Translations under genes and position numbers: made by a program
Shown here: piece by piece, positions 1 to 12,735 of the stretch
Numbering within the stretch: the stretch's first letter is position 1
Layout of the letters: each line of letters begins with the position of its first letter
Source: Adiantum capillus-veneris
Taxonomy: Eukaryota; Streptophyta; Polypodiopsida; Polypodiales; Pteridaceae
Length of the DNA: 64,000 nt
Direction: 5' to 3'
Assembly: GCA_014529385.2 (NCBI GenBank)
Contig: CM043944.1
Coordinates: 51,829,268 to 51,893,267, forward strand
The notes under the pieces: generated by a model
What the model saw: only the letters and a program-made list of their open reading frames with translations
Told to the model about the DNA's origin: nothing
Databases searched by the model: none

Positions 1-32
1 ATACCGTTCAAAAACACATAAATAGACACACA

Positions 33-35
<3 letters not shown>

Positions 36-90
<55 letters not shown>
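36..90. repeat. (CA)n microsatellite
   Basis: Almost uninterrupted CA dinucleotide tract at the left edge of the window. Open frames across it are artefacts of the repeat. Confidence 0.95.
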
Positions 91-92
<2 letters not shown>

Positions 93-252
93 GTCCTATG
101 TAAAAACAATCGAGCTTGTTGTAAAAAGAATCTTTTTTCTCATTATCAAAATCTTAATAAAATTATTCACTTTAAGTGTGGCTAGAGAGAGAGAAAGAGA
201 GAAGAAGAAGAAGAAGACAATATTCTTAATGTAATAAGAGATCATTCCATAG

Positions 253-320
<68 letters not shown>
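253..320. repeat. compound (TG)n(GA)n microsatellite
   Basis: About 30 bases of TG repeat run directly into about 38 bases of GA repeat. A shorter GA/GAA-rich stretch precedes it at 184-216. The same TG/GA (or CA/CT) compound recurs in several places in this window. Confidence 0.95.
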
Positions 321-323
<3 letters not shown>

Positions 324-526
324 TTTGCATATCAATATTTCATGTCGAGGCTGCTTACACACATCTATTTTCAAGCAGGCGCCTGTCCAAAACTTGGCAG
401 CCTCTTTGAAAGTGGCGGGCGAGGTAGAAAGAAAAATGTTTACACATTACTGTTTCAAAACGTGTTAAAAGCCAAGATGGACATGCCTCTGCCATATTTG
501 GGCAGGCATAAAGCCTTGTTCAAAAG

Positions 527-648
527 CCTACTCAAAATGGCGCTGAGCTGGCTGCGAGCAAGAACATGGCGTGCAACTCAGTTTGGCGATGGCCTACTCA
601 AAATGGCGCTGCGAGCAAGAACATGGCGTGCAACTCAGTTTGGCGATG
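527..648. repeat. 66-bp tandem duplication
   Basis: The block starting CCTACTCAAAATGGCGCT at 527 is repeated from 593. The second copy lacks about 9 bases (one GCTGAGCTG unit), so the two copies are about 66 and 56 bp. An open frame crosses the repeat, but its product resembles no family I know. Confidence 0.85.
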
Positions 649-1470
649 TGTGTGCAATTCTGCCACCATTTTCTAGATGGATGCAAGCTATTGGCTGCAC
701 TTTTAGTGGAATAGCAAGTGAAGCCCTATGCTATAATCAACGTGATAATAAGGGTGCGTTCAGACTGCCAAGCTATCTTTTAGCTTTTCCAATCAAGTGC
801 AGTTCACACAAGAGACGTACGAGAATAAGGATACATTTTGGCGCTCAAATAACAGTGAATATGATTGGGGCTCGTGGCTAAAGTCCTGGCCTTTCATTCG
901 TGGGATCACAAGTTTGAGATCCCTACACGTTTAGCGTCGAAAAGGTGTACAATCTCTTAAATGTTCGGGGGTAAGAGATCGCTCGTTCTATTGTAGGCCC
1001 CAAAACCAAGAGTTTTTTTTCTTCCAACTGTCTTTCGCCACGTAAGACTAATGCTCATAGTTTCTCTACTTGGGCGGCAGTTTGAATCGAGCCTAAGAGC
1101 CGAGTCCCCCTATTGTCTTAAAACATTAGCGAAATTAAGTGTTAGTCTGTTTCTCTCCCCGTCCCACCAGATTTTGGTGAGAAATCTTTGTTTAAATAAA
1201 AGCAAAGGACTCTTTCACTTTTCTTCAAGCATTCAATTCAAAGAAGAAAAGCAAACCACCTATAGAATCTTAGAGAGCTTTAATTTCCAAATTCTCATTG
1301 GCTGATCGTGATAGTAACTCTTTAATACAGAAAGAAAATGGCGAGTATTAGTACCGCTACTATTTTCTAAGGTGTTTTCCCTTTATCATAACATTATTGT
1401 GTGACCACAATGTTGTAATATTTATTAAATACTACTAATGGCCCTAATGCCTAGTAGGACTCGGCTCTAA
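649..1470. other. intergenic, no gene recognised
   Basis: No convincing coding region. The stretch holds a tRNA-like patch near 865-935 (listed separately) and AT-rich DNA leading into the promoter of the cysteine synthase gene. Confidence 0.5.
865..935 (+). repeat. possible tRNA-derived SINE head
   Basis: A CGTGGCTAAAGTCCTGGCC stretch resembles a pol III box A region, and about 30 bases downstream AAGTTTGAGATCCC resembles box B (GGTTCGANTCC). Order and spacing fit a tRNA-derived SINE. No tail or target duplication could be fixed, so this is a weak call. Confidence 0.3.
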
Positions 1471-1474
1471 GTAA

Positions 1475-1482
1475 TATAAAAG
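1475..1482 (+). promoter_or_regulatory. TATA box candidate for cysteine synthase
   Basis: TATAAAAG lies 175 bases before the start codon at 1657. Transcription would start near 1505-1515 and leave a 5' leader of about 145 bases. A second TATAAAC at 1569-1575 is closer and would give a much shorter leader. Confidence 0.5.
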
Positions 1483-1656
1483 GCAGGCCATTTTAATTTT
1501 TTTAATGAAAGGTTGTCAAATCGATGAAGCCAAAGAGAGAAGCCAAAACAGTCTTAGCCTAAGTGTGATATAAACGAAGGAAATATCGTCCGCGTTTATT
1601 ATTAAGTCGGGCGACCCAAGTCTGATTCTTTTTTCTCTAACGCAATCGAAGTAGCC

Positions 1657-3682
1657 ATGGCAGTCGATGGTGCTCGCATTGCCGCAGATGTTACCGAGGT
1701 AAGCTCACCCATGATGACGATGCTCCACAATTCTCTTTCTCGATTCAGTATTTTTTTCCGTGCCTGCGTTGTGTTGTGTTGTGTGAAGGAGCTCACTGTT
1801 TTCTTGCTCGTTGTGTTGTGTGAAGGATTATGCGCTTTCAGAGTGTAGAATTTTCTTGCTCAATTCGGCGTTTTAAGTTTTGAGTGTGCATGTGTGTTTG
1901 TGCTTATGCTTATTTGTGAATAAGAAGAAACTTGAGGCTTGCTGCCATTGAGATCGGCTTGCTTCTTGCTCGGACCTTCTCTTTCAATGTCAGTGGAGGT
2001 GCTGTTTGCATGGTGCTTGATAGTATTCATGGTCTGTGGATGTGAATTCATTCGGGTGCGGCTTAAACGTGATCATTGTTCTCCTGATACAATTTATGGA
2101 AAGCATGCATTCTTGCCTGCATTATTTCCTTCAGGGTTCAGATCTGCTCTGTACTTCATGATTCTGCAGCTATTTGCTACTTGTTTCGTTTATGAGAACC
2201 CAAAAATTTATCCGCTTCCTTTTTCGGGCTCGATGGGTAGGTATGTGTTATTTGAACTGTGCAATTGGTTATGTAGTGGAAGTCTGTTAGTGATATATAA
2301 AATCATATTTTTGGGTTGATTGTTGCTTCTATTGCAGACACAATTTCTTCTAATTATGAGTTAAAATGTATGTTTGATGTTGTTTGCTTCATTTTTTAGC
2401 ATCTTATCAGCTAATTTATTAATTCGGACAATTCTTTATGTGGAAAATATGTTGATGATTTTGCTGCCCACATTGAATTTAGGACTATTGAGTAATCCTT
2501 GTGTAAGTTGTGATGCCAATGTTGCTGTGCATTAATTCCAGTTTTAGTGATTTTTTATGGAAGCTTTTTGGGTGCTTAAGTTTGCGTTGGCTCTCCTCAT
2601 TTAGTTGTCAGTAATGTTCTCAAGCCTCGAGTGTCGCAAGGTCAATTTGATTTGTTGAAAGAACAAGTGGGGTCTACTTGTGTACATAGAAAACTTCTTA
2701 TGATGAAGAATAGGCCCCTTAAGGACTTACATTTTCCATGTTGTGTCTGCTTTTAGATTTTATGTGAGTATGCCTTTGTCCTTTAAAACCAGGTGGTACC
2801 CCAACGTTGTGTTTCCCATTGGCCTGCTATGCTTCATGGCTTAGTAGCAAATGAAATGGAATAAATCGACAATGCCTTATTGCATCATGAATGATGATAA
2901 TGTCAAAGTATTGTTTTGTTTTAATAGAGGCTTTACTACGCCTGTGGACTTGTTGGATCATCAGCTCTAAAGAGTTCAATTGGTGTTTTGTGTAGCTCAT
3001 CGGTGGGACTCCCATGGTCTTTCTGAACAAAGTTACGGAGGGATGTTTCGCATCTGTGGCGGCCAAGCTCGAGTCAATGGAGCCTTGCTCTAGTGTTAAG
3101 GATCGGTAACACCACTTTCTCATGCTTGCATAATTGGTGCAATTGATGCACATTTTGCATTCAATCAATTTTGTATTGCTAGTTAAGACGTGGGATTTTG
3201 TGTCCAAGCTTCTAATTGCTTGCAATTGCAGTATTGGGAAAAGCATGATTGAGGATGCTGAGTCCAAGGGGCTGATAACACCAGGAAAGGTTAGAGACAT
3301 TGGTTCCGAGAAATCTTACCTTTTTTTTTGTTTTTTAACATAACTTGCTCATTTTGTTTTCGCTGATGCCTGCCATTGTAATGATAAATTTCCTCTTTGC
3401 TTGGCTCAGAGTGTTCTTGTTGAGCCAACAAGCGGCAACACAGGCATTGGGTTGGCATTCATTGCAGCGTCAAAGGGCTACAAGTTGATTATAACAATGC
3501 CAGCTTCCATGAGTTTAGAGCGGCGTGTGCTGCTGAAAGCCTTTGGAGCTGACCTTATTGTGACTGATCCTGCCAAAGGCATGAAGGGTGCCATTGCAAA
3601 AGCTGAAGAGATTGTAGCAAAGGATCCCAATGCATATATGCTTCAGCAGTTTGAAAATCCTGCAAACCCAAAGGTTGGGCAA

Positions 3683-3722
<40 letters not shown>

Positions 3723-6054
3723 GAGTGCATATGAGGATGGATTCTAGTAGTAGTAGTATTTTTGCTCTTTTTCTTTTGTAACCAGACGAGGATAGTTTCC
3801 TACGACGTTGAAACTCTCTTCTTCTTCTTCTTCTCTCTCATGGTTCAAAATCGTCCGCTCCTCCAAAATGAAAGCAAACTGAAGCTATGGTTGAGGAGAA
3901 ATTGGAACATTATCATGGCAAAGATTATGAGATCATTAATCTGATCAATGCGTCCTGCTCACCTAAGTGGAGAAAAACACATGTTACTGAATTGATGGCA
4001 GCGTTATGCCCAAAAGCCAGAAATACTCAATAAAACACTCACGCTCTTGCGCTCGTGTGCAGGCGTACGCACACACAAAAACTCACATATTAGAGGCGTT
4101 TTATGATTGCATGCCATTTCTGCACCTGCACTTGATTGTCATTGAGGGTTTTTCATAGATTTGAAGTTTTCCACCAGTAATTTACTTTATTGCAAATTAA
4201 ATGGAAAAGTATATACATTCAGACACCCTCTCTCTCACTCACGCTTGCTCTTGAATTGTTTCATGAGGAATTTTGATGTCGCACGTATACACGCCAATTT
4301 TCTGTGTATGTTGGTAACAGATACATTACGAAACTACTGGGCCAGAGATTTGGAAGGACTCGGCCGGCAAGATCGACATTTTGGTCTCTGGAATTGGGAC
4401 AGGAGGGACGGCAACAGGCGCTGGTGGCTACTTGAAAGAGAAGAACCCCAATGTTAAGGTGAGAGAAAGAGACTTCTTGTGTGTCCGATTTATACTCAGT
4501 AAGGGACGAGTGCATATTGATATCATTTGGCTGTGACAGGTTATTGGGGTAGAGCCAACAGAAAGCAGTGTGCTATCAGGTGGCAAGCCAGGTGAGCTTG
4601 CAGTCGATTTTATTATTATTATTATTATTATGGTGAGAACAAAGACGGTTGAACCATAGATTGATTATCAAATTTGATCTACTTGTCTACGCAGGCCCTC
4701 ATAAGATTCAGGGTATTGGTGCTGGCTTTATTCCCGCCATTTTGAATGTGGAAGTTCTGGATGAGACTGTGCAGGTTTGTGAGCTTTTGATACTCTTAGA
4801 AGCTGGCACCAATGTCCACAGAGTTTAGTTATTTAACAGGATTTACCTCATTTTAGTAGAGTTTGTTCGTCTATAAAATATCGGTGTTACTCTTGAAGTG
4901 TGAGTCCATGATGTGTTCACAATGCCTCGGTCATTTATAATATTTTATTGGCTCGCCATTCTCTTGTAAATAAAATCATTCATCCTTGATTCTAAGCAAG
5001 CTTCAGTGAGATCAAATGTGCTGTTTACGACTACAAACATCCAAGGGCTAGCAAGCCTATGCTTGTTCGTGGCCTCTCATTTAAGAGCCTCGTAAGAATC
5101 CCTTTTCATTATTTGTTTTAGAATGCCAATGTGAGCCTTCACCTTGTTTGACATTTTTGCCAGTTGAGATCCCGGTACCCGAAACTCATAGAACGTTTTA
5201 GCATTGATAATGGTTCGAGAAAGGTTATTTGAAGCTAACCCATTTTTCTTGGAAAGCTTGTAATACATTTCTGTGATGCAGGTTTCCAGCGGTGAAGCTA
5301 TTGAGATGGCTAAGCAACTTGCCCTCAAAGAGGGATTACTGGTGGGTCTTTTATTGCTTTGGGCCCCATTGAGATGTAAACGTTCATGACACTTTACTCA
5401 ATAGTGTTTGGCTATTTTCTATATAAACAGGTTGGTATTTCGTCTGGAGCAGCTGCAGCTGCAGCTGTTCAAGTTGCCAAGCGGCCAGAGAATAAAGGGA
5501 AGCTTATTGCAGTGAGTGATATGCTCAAGAGCTGATTTGTTGCTTGAAGAGAATTCAAATGAAGTTATTCTTGTTTGTTGTTTGTGCATAATGCACAACT
5601 TATGGAGAGGAAAATGATCATAGTGCATGATTTTTTAAGCTCTTTTTGGGCCTAAAAGGGCTTTTTTTTGGGGGGGTGGGGGTGGGGTAGGTTGGGGGTT
5701 TCACTTGTAAAATGTAAACATAGCACGTGAGTTCTACAGTAAGGGGTTATTTAAGGCCCAGTATGAGAGAGAGTTGACAATTGCTTTCTTATATTTTTTC
5801 TTAAGGGAGGCATCAAGCAGTGTGTTGCTCACACGCTTTTTCATCCTCTTATGTAGGCCATTGTGACGTTTAATATTGTTGGTTTAGTATTTTGTATATT
5901 TAATAACAATGTTTAATACTTTAGATACGTACCAAGCGAAGTTTTCCATGATGTCATACAGGTCATATTTCCTAGCTTTGGGGAGCGTTATTTGTCCACC
6001 GTTCTTTTTGACTCAATTCGAGAGGAAGCTGAGAAGATGCAAATTGAAACCTGA
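1657..6054 (+). CDS. cytosolic O-acetylserine (thiol)lyase (cysteine synthase), ten exons
   Basis: This PLP enzyme makes cysteine from O-acetylserine and sulfide, the last step of sulfate assimilation. Exons: 1657-1698, 2996-3105, 3232-3289, 3410-3673, 4321-4458, 4540-4591, 4695-4774, 5282-5341, 5431-5511, 5962-6054. All introns are GT-AG and all phases agree. The sum is 978 nt, or 325 residues, the usual length of the cytosolic isoform; there is no transit peptide. Landmarks are SSVKDR with the PLP lysine at K49, the substrate loop PTSGNTG at 76-82, the phosphate-binding GTGGT near 184-188, the [16 protein letters not shown] loop that contacts serine acetyltransferase in this family, and GISSGAAA near 270-277. 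One oddity is LIGGTP at residues 15-20, where the family normally has LIGNTP. Intron 1 (1.3 kb) is the longest; intron 4 carries a CT microsatellite. Every exon is intact, so the gene is probably functional. Confidence 0.96.
3686..3720. repeat. (CT)n microsatellite in intron 4
   Basis: About 17 CT units begin 12 bases after the intron 4 donor. A downstream CTT-rich stretch follows at 3818-3838. Confidence 0.95.
3793..3807. repeat. dispersed 15-bp motif TAGTTTCCTACGACG
   Basis: The same 15 bases occur at about 60965-60979 and 61168-61182, inside the CACTA element. At 3793 and 60965 they are followed by a similar AACTCTCTTCTTC tail. It may be the 3' end of a short interspersed repeat; the 61168 copy is preceded by a box-B-like AGTTCAACTCC. 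Confidence 0.45.
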
Positions 6055-7655
6055 CTTCACCTATTTTGGGCATGTGCCCACCATTGGGCAGTTTTTTAAC
6101 CCTGGAGCTAATAATTATGGTGATGATAGGGAATCAGGTTATGGTGCTTGTGTGTAGGATCTTCAATAATCATTTTCCCCCTTCTTTTACCAACAGTTTG
6201 AAATGGGTCCTTTGATGTGGGTTCTTAATGACAGCACTTGGCAATACAAAAGTGGCCGGATTTGTGAGAGGCCTTACTAATACTAAGCGTGGAGGATCCA
6301 AGGGCTCTTTTTGTAAAGTGGATGGACATAATAAAATCAATACGAATCTTCACAAAAGAGTCGACTAAAAATCTCTTGGGTGAACATTGTGCCACACCAC
6401 TTCCGTTCATTCTTCGTTGCTACTGTTTGCTATGCATATTAGAACATTGTTTTTGTATGGATTAATTCCTGGGTGGCTTCTGAATATGAAATTCATTTTG
6501 TCAACTGTCTCTGTTGCAAATTCATTATTATGACAACGTGCACCGGTTTGGTTGTGATCCACTTCATAGTAGTAGTGTTTTTGGTCTACATAAGGCCCCA
6601 GTAAAGTTGGGAGCAATTGTGGACTGTTGGATGAAGCTTGTCGATAAGTGCCACATAGCAAGCCTATGATGGCACTTTTCTTTCTTGTAAGAGGGGCATT
6701 AACTAAGCATCTGTCTCATGTATATGTAGGCCACTGTTCGAGGTAGGTGACATCTGTCTTCCTATTCCTATAAAGAGGGACATTGAGTAGTGAATCATGC
6801 GCACACTTTCTCAAGGCCGTTGTGCTTTTGACATTGTTTATTTTGGAGACTCAGCAATCAATGCTTCAAAGAATCCTATGCAATCATTTTAACAAGTTAT
6901 GCAGAGGCAAGTTGGGCTGATTGGAGATTAAATGATGCATGGAAGCTAAGACTCCCTTGAAAGGCAATTCAAAGCCCTTAATAATAGTTTGGTGATGTTT
7001 ATTTTGCAAGTTGGATTATTGAAACATAGGTCTTCTCCGGATGGGTTAAAGTGGTCGCTTCCTTCGAACAACATATGTTGTGGAAATCGTCTACCCATGT
7101 TTCAACATGTTATGAATATCAGACATGGAAGCCATCAACTAGCTAGAGTGAATGATACACAAGCCTCAACAATGCTGCATCGATCTATATCTTGCTTAAA
7201 CATGCTCTCAAGTACTCTTTAGTGCTTTCTCTCCATTACTTAAAGATTGCATGAACTAACCAACTTATCACTCATATATCAGTGTCTGCATAATTTCTTG
7301 CCACCAGAGCTGTAGGTGCCCTTGACCTTGATCACCAGAAATGGTCTTTGAGTGACCATTCCCTCTAATATTGCTCCCGATGGATACCCACTAAAAACTA
7401 TTCCTTAAGGTCCATGTCACCATCCGAGTCCATGCTATCATCAAAGCTTTCTTTCTTTGAAATTTCAAAGGTTGAGTGTTTAAAATGTTTTGGTATTGGC
7501 ATAGTAACCGTAACAGGCATCTTTTGAGATTTGTTTGTTTTGAAGTCAATGGCCCATTTAAGACTTCAATAAGCGTAGTTTGCCATATGAACAAGGAGGG
7601 AACACTATCTTATAACGCAATGACTTCTGTCTCCCCCAAATCTGTTGTAGAGAGC
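6055..7655. other. 3' flank of cysteine synthase, no gene recognised
   Basis: The first part should contain the 3' UTR of the cysteine synthase; AATAAT at about 6166 could serve as a weak poly(A) signal. Beyond it I see only short open frames with no family resemblance. The composition is like old, decayed repeat DNA. Confidence 0.5.
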
Positions 7656-7713
7656 CCCCCCCTCCCCCTTTTGTGCTTTGTATTGTGTACACACTCCCCC
7701 CCTCAAACAACCA

Positions 7714-7741
7714 CCCCCCCCCCCCCCCCCCCCCCCCCCCC
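7714..7741. repeat. 28-base poly-C run
   Basis: An unbroken run of 28 C lies inside a C-rich stretch (7656-7762). It sits next to the 3' end of the LINE that runs on the minus strand. On the minus strand it is a G run that could form quadruplexes. Its exact length is likely to be unreliable in sequencing. Confidence 0.9.
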
Positions 7742-8035
7742 AAAACCCCCTCCTCTCCCCCCGGTAAATCTTGGATTGATTTACAGATGGGAAACCTCAA
7801 CGTGAGGAAAACCCATCAAAAAGATCAAATACAAAGAAGAGCACAGAGGTGTTCTGAAAGGAAAGGCATTAAAAGCACACATAGTAGAGCTGTAGGATAT
7901 CCAAGGATATGTCCCCAATATCAAGGGAAAAATGTAAGGATTGCCCAAGTGAAATTCAGAACAGAGGAAAGGGATCCATCTGATGGAATAGGTGAAAGTT
8001 GCGCTGGTGCCATACGGACCATAGCGACGGAAACA

Positions 8036-10545
8036 TTACCTAGATGAAGGCGGCTGCAAAACGTTGAAGGGGATTCGAAAGAATGCCGAAGAGCCAAAAT
8101 CGTATGTGGAAAACTGCCAATGAAAAACAGAGACGCATACACGTGGATATACGGTCAAGAAGGCCTTGGTAAAGTGAAAATCCCAAAGCAAGTGTTTGAT
8201 GGTCTCAGCAGAGGCTGGACATTTGGCACATGGAGAAGAGATGAGTGCCATTCCCGTACATTGAAGGGCAAGAGTTTGGATTTTTAGAAATTAACTTTAA
8301 GGTCTGCCGCAAGCCCAAATGTATCCAATGCCTGCATGATCACGCTCATGTCATTTTGATGATTGCGGGGCATAAATAATGAGTCATCAGCATAAGCTTG
8401 CCTAGTAAAGTCATTCCCAGAGGGTAGTATCAATCCGTGGAGATGACCAAGCGAAACCAAATGATCCAAATACATCAACAAGGGGTGGGAGGCAGTAGCA
8501 TACAGTAAGGCACTGAGGGGGCAACCTTGGTGAACATAACACCCAAGCGGCCAAGGGCCAGTCAACTCTACATCAAGAAGGCTTGAAGACATACAATGGG
8601 CATATAAGAAATAGACCACATTAGATAACTTATGACCAAATCCAAGGACCTGCATTGTGTCAGCTATAAAAGGCCTGAAGACATACAATGGGCATATAAG
8701 AAATAGACCACATTAGATAACTTATGACCGAATCCAAGGACCTGCAGTGTGTCGGCTATAAAATCCCATTGTATTGTATCAAAGGCCTTTTCAATGTCGA
8801 CCTGCATCACGAGTACATCTTGTTGGGTGTATTTAGCATATTCCATGCCAATCAAAACATTAGTCAGATTGTCTGTGATTTGACGATGGGGGATAAAGCC
8901 ATATTGAGCCGATGAATACCTACAAGAAAAGTCTCCTTGATGCGATGCACAATCATCTTTGCCAAGATCTTGTATACAACTGGCATGAGAGTGATCAGAC
9001 GCCAATGAGAGAACTGCTCACAAAGTGCCTGCTTGGGTAATAATTTCAGCAATCCTTCTTTCCAACATGTTGACAAATGTTGCTTGCTCCATGCACTATT
9101 CATCGTGTAGAGCAAATGCTCTTTCAAGGGCTCCCAAAAGGAAATAATAAATTCCACTATGAGGCCATCCCAACCAGGGGAGCACCATTGATTGAGAGCA
9201 AGCACGACTGAATGCAATTCATGCTCAGTAAAGTTAACTTCCATGGATTGGGCATCAGCGGGTGAGAGAATCGGATGCACTGTATATAACAAACGCTGTC
9301 ATGCATGATGAGTTTCAGTAGAAACTGGAGGTGGAGCAACAAATACTTTCCCAAAGTGCAAAACCATGGCATCAACAAGGTCACGTTTAGATACTATCCA
9401 AGAGCCTGAGATACGCATAACTCTTTTGATGGTTTGAGAAGCCCTGGAATGATGCAAGTGCTTAAAAGACTGTTTCAAGACGCAATCCTTTTCCACAAAG
9501 GCTCTACGTCGAGCTCGAGCATTTATCAAGTTTCGCGTTTATCATTATGTTGCAGGCATAGTTAGGCTTGACATAACGTTGTCAGCTCATCTTCAGTCAA
9601 TGAGCGCGTATCAACCAAAAGTTAGAGCTTTTGATACACCGATTTGGCATCCTCAACATCTTCCCGTAATTGATGCATATGGTGCTTGCCATAATCTTGA
9701 ATCACACATTGCACTCGCACAACGAAACGATACCAAGAAATATCAAAGTCAAGATACATCTAGGCGACCAAAGGGGGAATAACCTGATGAATCATCTCTC
9801 AAAATGCCTCAAGAGAGAGGTAGGCATTATTGATGTGTAGTAAACGTTTTTAAGAGAGAGGTTGGTCACAGTCTAGACCCCCAAAGCGCAAGGTCATTAG
9901 AATAGGAGCATGATCAGACAACAGCAATGTGCGATCAATACTCATCTTGTATACAAATTCATCATATTGTTGCATATCCAGAACATACCACGATCTAATC
10001 TTGCACGATACAAGGATTGAGCATTATGCCAAAAAGTGTATCCAGAAACATTTGGATGCAATAGACTCCACAAATCCAACATGTGTGTGTGTGTGCAATA
10101 AAATCTGTCCAAGCCTGCAATTCCACCCACAACATGTACGAATGACTTGTAGCGTTATTGGAAGATACGAGGGCATTATTAAAATTATCACAAAGCAAAG
10201 CATTGGAGAGCCATGGATATGAGAACATATCACGCCATAAAGAAGCCCCTTAACACGAGGCTATATGCGCATAGACCCCCCCAAATTCATACACCCGGCC
10301 ATTAATCATACACTGAACCACCATCCAGCGACCCAACGGATCATTATACACAAGAACGGTTACAACAAAGTACAAACATTGCCCATTGAATTCATGTTGA
10401 TTGTGCTCTTCCAAAACAACAATATCTGTCTTACATGTATATACATAGTGCCAAGTTAATCGCCACTTTGTAGGGTTGCATAACCCGCACACATTGTATG
10501 AGATGTATTTAACAAAACTATGCATTCTAAGAATATGTACAAGGC
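8036..10545 (-). pseudogene. LINE ORF2 remnant: endonuclease, reverse transcriptase, zf-RVT
   Basis: The endonuclease begins near 10540 with ISYNVCGL, continues with DIVVLEEHN, and ends near 9900 with the SDHAPI motif. RT follows: SPGWDGL near 9175, LLPK near 9040, an FDTIQWDFI palm motif near 8775, QGCPLSALLY near 8530, and the catalytic YADD near 8390. At 8284 the RT ends abruptly with LKVNF. Within about 40 bases a CAKCPASAETIKHLLWDF stretch follows, which belongs to the zf-RVT domain that normally lies several hundred residues further on. So a large internal part is missing. Stops and frameshifts throughout make it non-functional, although YADD itself is intact. Confidence 0.85.
8579..8762. 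repeat. 92-bp tandem duplication inside LINE RT
   Basis: 8579-8670 and 8671-8762 are nearly identical. The duplicated segment encodes the ADTLQVLGFGHKLSNVVYFL part of RT, so that peptide appears twice in different frames. It is a local replication-slip type change in the dead element. Confidence 0.92.
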
Positions 10546-10592
10546 AAGAGAAAGAAGGTGACAAAGTTGACGTGCCCATAGGCACATCAACA

Positions 10593-11769
10593 TCAACCAA
10601 TTGTGTTTCGACTATAGTATCCTGCATGCCTATCAGGGGAAGTAGCGCCAGCAAGGGATGGAGAATCCCCATGAAGCATTGCATCTCTATAAGAGTGCAC
10701 CACCTTGTTCCATGCTTCCGTCGCAAGTGTGCGATTATCATTACAAGGAAAGGGGTTTTGCACCGCAGATTTCACAACAAGGGGTACATAATTACAAGAA
10801 AAAAGTGGTAATCGTGCTTTAACACTCTTCTTCAGGGTAGATCCTTCATGCGAATCCACAAGCTTTGCCTTAGTCCTAGTCTCTTGAGTAACTGTAGCCT
10901 TTCCCTTGTTTGGAGTGCTTGGGGAGCCGACAGATTTGAGTTTACCTTTATCCAGAGGCGGAGTAGTAGTCAAGGTAAAGGTCCCAATAGAAGATGATCT
11001 AGGATTAGAGACCTCTTTCTGAGGGGAAACCACAAGCTCTGGAACTGCTGAAAGAGGAGGATACAAATTTGGCTCAAGATATTCAAATTGCATGTGGCCA
11101 AATTTTCCACAACGAAAACAGAAGTTGGCAAATTTTCCCCATTTGAGCTTGAAAAGGCGTTTTCCAATGGGAGGGTCACCCGAGTCAACAATAATGCATG
11201 CAGGGGTGGAAACATCTATATCCCAAAGCACACAAAACCGATTTGTGTTTTCATCAAGTTTGGAAAGCCATATCAGTGATCACTTTACCCAAATGAGAAG
11301 CAAGAATAGGAAGAAAGCGTCGTCATGTACGCAAAAAGTCAAGTATCTCCACCCAAATTGAACACTTGTGATGGATGAGGCTTTGATAGTCTTGGTGAGG
11401 GCCCATGGCAATACACATGTTATATGTGTCCCAAAATACAAGGGAGATGATTCCAGTAACATGTTGCGGCGTCAATGTTTGGCAGTAAAACCTCATAGAA
11501 GCTCTTGCACCAAAATACACTCCTAGGACTTCCTAACGTTCAAGAAGGAAAATGACCCACTGGCCCACATCCTACGCAATGGATATCTTGCCCAGGAAAA
11601 AACAAAATAACCTCATTGAGAGCATACTGGGCCTCTGGGCCCATGAAAGCTTGAACTAGAATAAGCACCTCCGTGGGGGTTCATGACCCTCCCAAGCATT
11701 CCTGGCATCCTCAAAATCCTTGAGTAAGCAAACTTGGATTTCACCCATTTCGGAGGACTCTGCGACCAT
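10593..11769 (-). pseudogene. LINE ORF1 remnant (DUF4283-like with zinc knuckle)
   Basis: A minus-strand start at 11769 opens MVAESSEMGEIQVCLLKDF. Further on come a WVEILDFL-type stretch and LFKLKWGKFANFCFRCGKFG, which is the usual end of plant LINE ORF1 proteins (DUF4283 followed by a CCHC knuckle). The knuckle reads C-X2-C-X4-H-X4-Y, with the last Cys replaced. Frameshifts break the region between 11700 and 11230; from 11231 the frame is open to 10593. It would have bound LINE RNA as a chaperone. Confidence 0.7.
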
Positions 11770-11969
11770 TTTCCTGCGTTTTGTGAGAGAAAAGGGCAGG
11801 CAATACAGAATCGGTCATACAACTTGTCGGGAGCACCGAAATTCATGAGAGCTGGAGAGAAGCCCACTGAAGCGAACAAAGACCTTACACCGAATGTACA
11901 CCTAACTTTCAAGCTCCTTACAGATGCAAAGCTGGTAAATCCTAGCTTCTGATGAAGATCTACGCTAAC

Positions 11970-12090
11970 ACACACACACTCGCACCCTTACACACACACA
12001 CACCCACCCACCCACAGGAAAAAGACCCTAACGGGCAACCGTACAGGTTGAAGGTAGCACGCAGAGAAAAACACACATACACACAAGCCC
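11970..12090. repeat. CA-rich imperfect microsatellite
   Basis: Interrupted CACA/CCCA stretches directly beyond the 5' end of the LINE. An AT-rich patch with repeated TTAATTTTAA-like words follows at 12130-12298. Confidence 0.7.
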
Positions 12091-12295
12091 AAAGGGTGCC
12101 GCACTGGCAGGAAGCCTTCGCGCAGAGGCTCATTAATTGATTAATTTTAAGTTCACTGTTTTATGAATTAAGATTATATTCTGAAATTGATTAATTTTAT
12201 TATATGGTTAATTTAAATTTTAAATTAGTTTAGACTTGTTTATGGTTAGTTTAAGTTAGTTCATAATTAGTATATGGTTTCTTAATAAGTTTAAT

Positions 12296-12735
<440 letters not shown>

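Larger units (their letters stand above)
7770..11940 (-). mobile_element. non-LTR retrotransposon (plant L1-type LINE), decayed
   Basis: Read on the minus strand, the parts come in LINE order: ORF1 start at 11769, a WVEI-type RNA-binding region, a zinc knuckle, an AP-type endonuclease, reverse transcriptase, and a C-terminal zf-RVT-like segment. The 5' end near 11940 includes about 170 bases of leader, so the copy is not 5'-truncated. It is damaged by many stops and frameshifts, by a 92-bp tandem duplication, and by loss of the stretch between RT and zf-RVT. I could not find the target duplication. Confidence 0.88.

Noticed and set aside
342-881. 179-codon plus-strand frame with an internal repeat
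   Set aside because: The repeat is a DNA tandem duplication, there is no family resemblance, and the frame starts in an SSR.
3401-3781. Single-exon gene of 126 codons within cysteine synthase
   Set aside because: It is exon 4 of the cysteine synthase running on into intron 4. The GT donor at 3674 and the downstream exons show the true structure.
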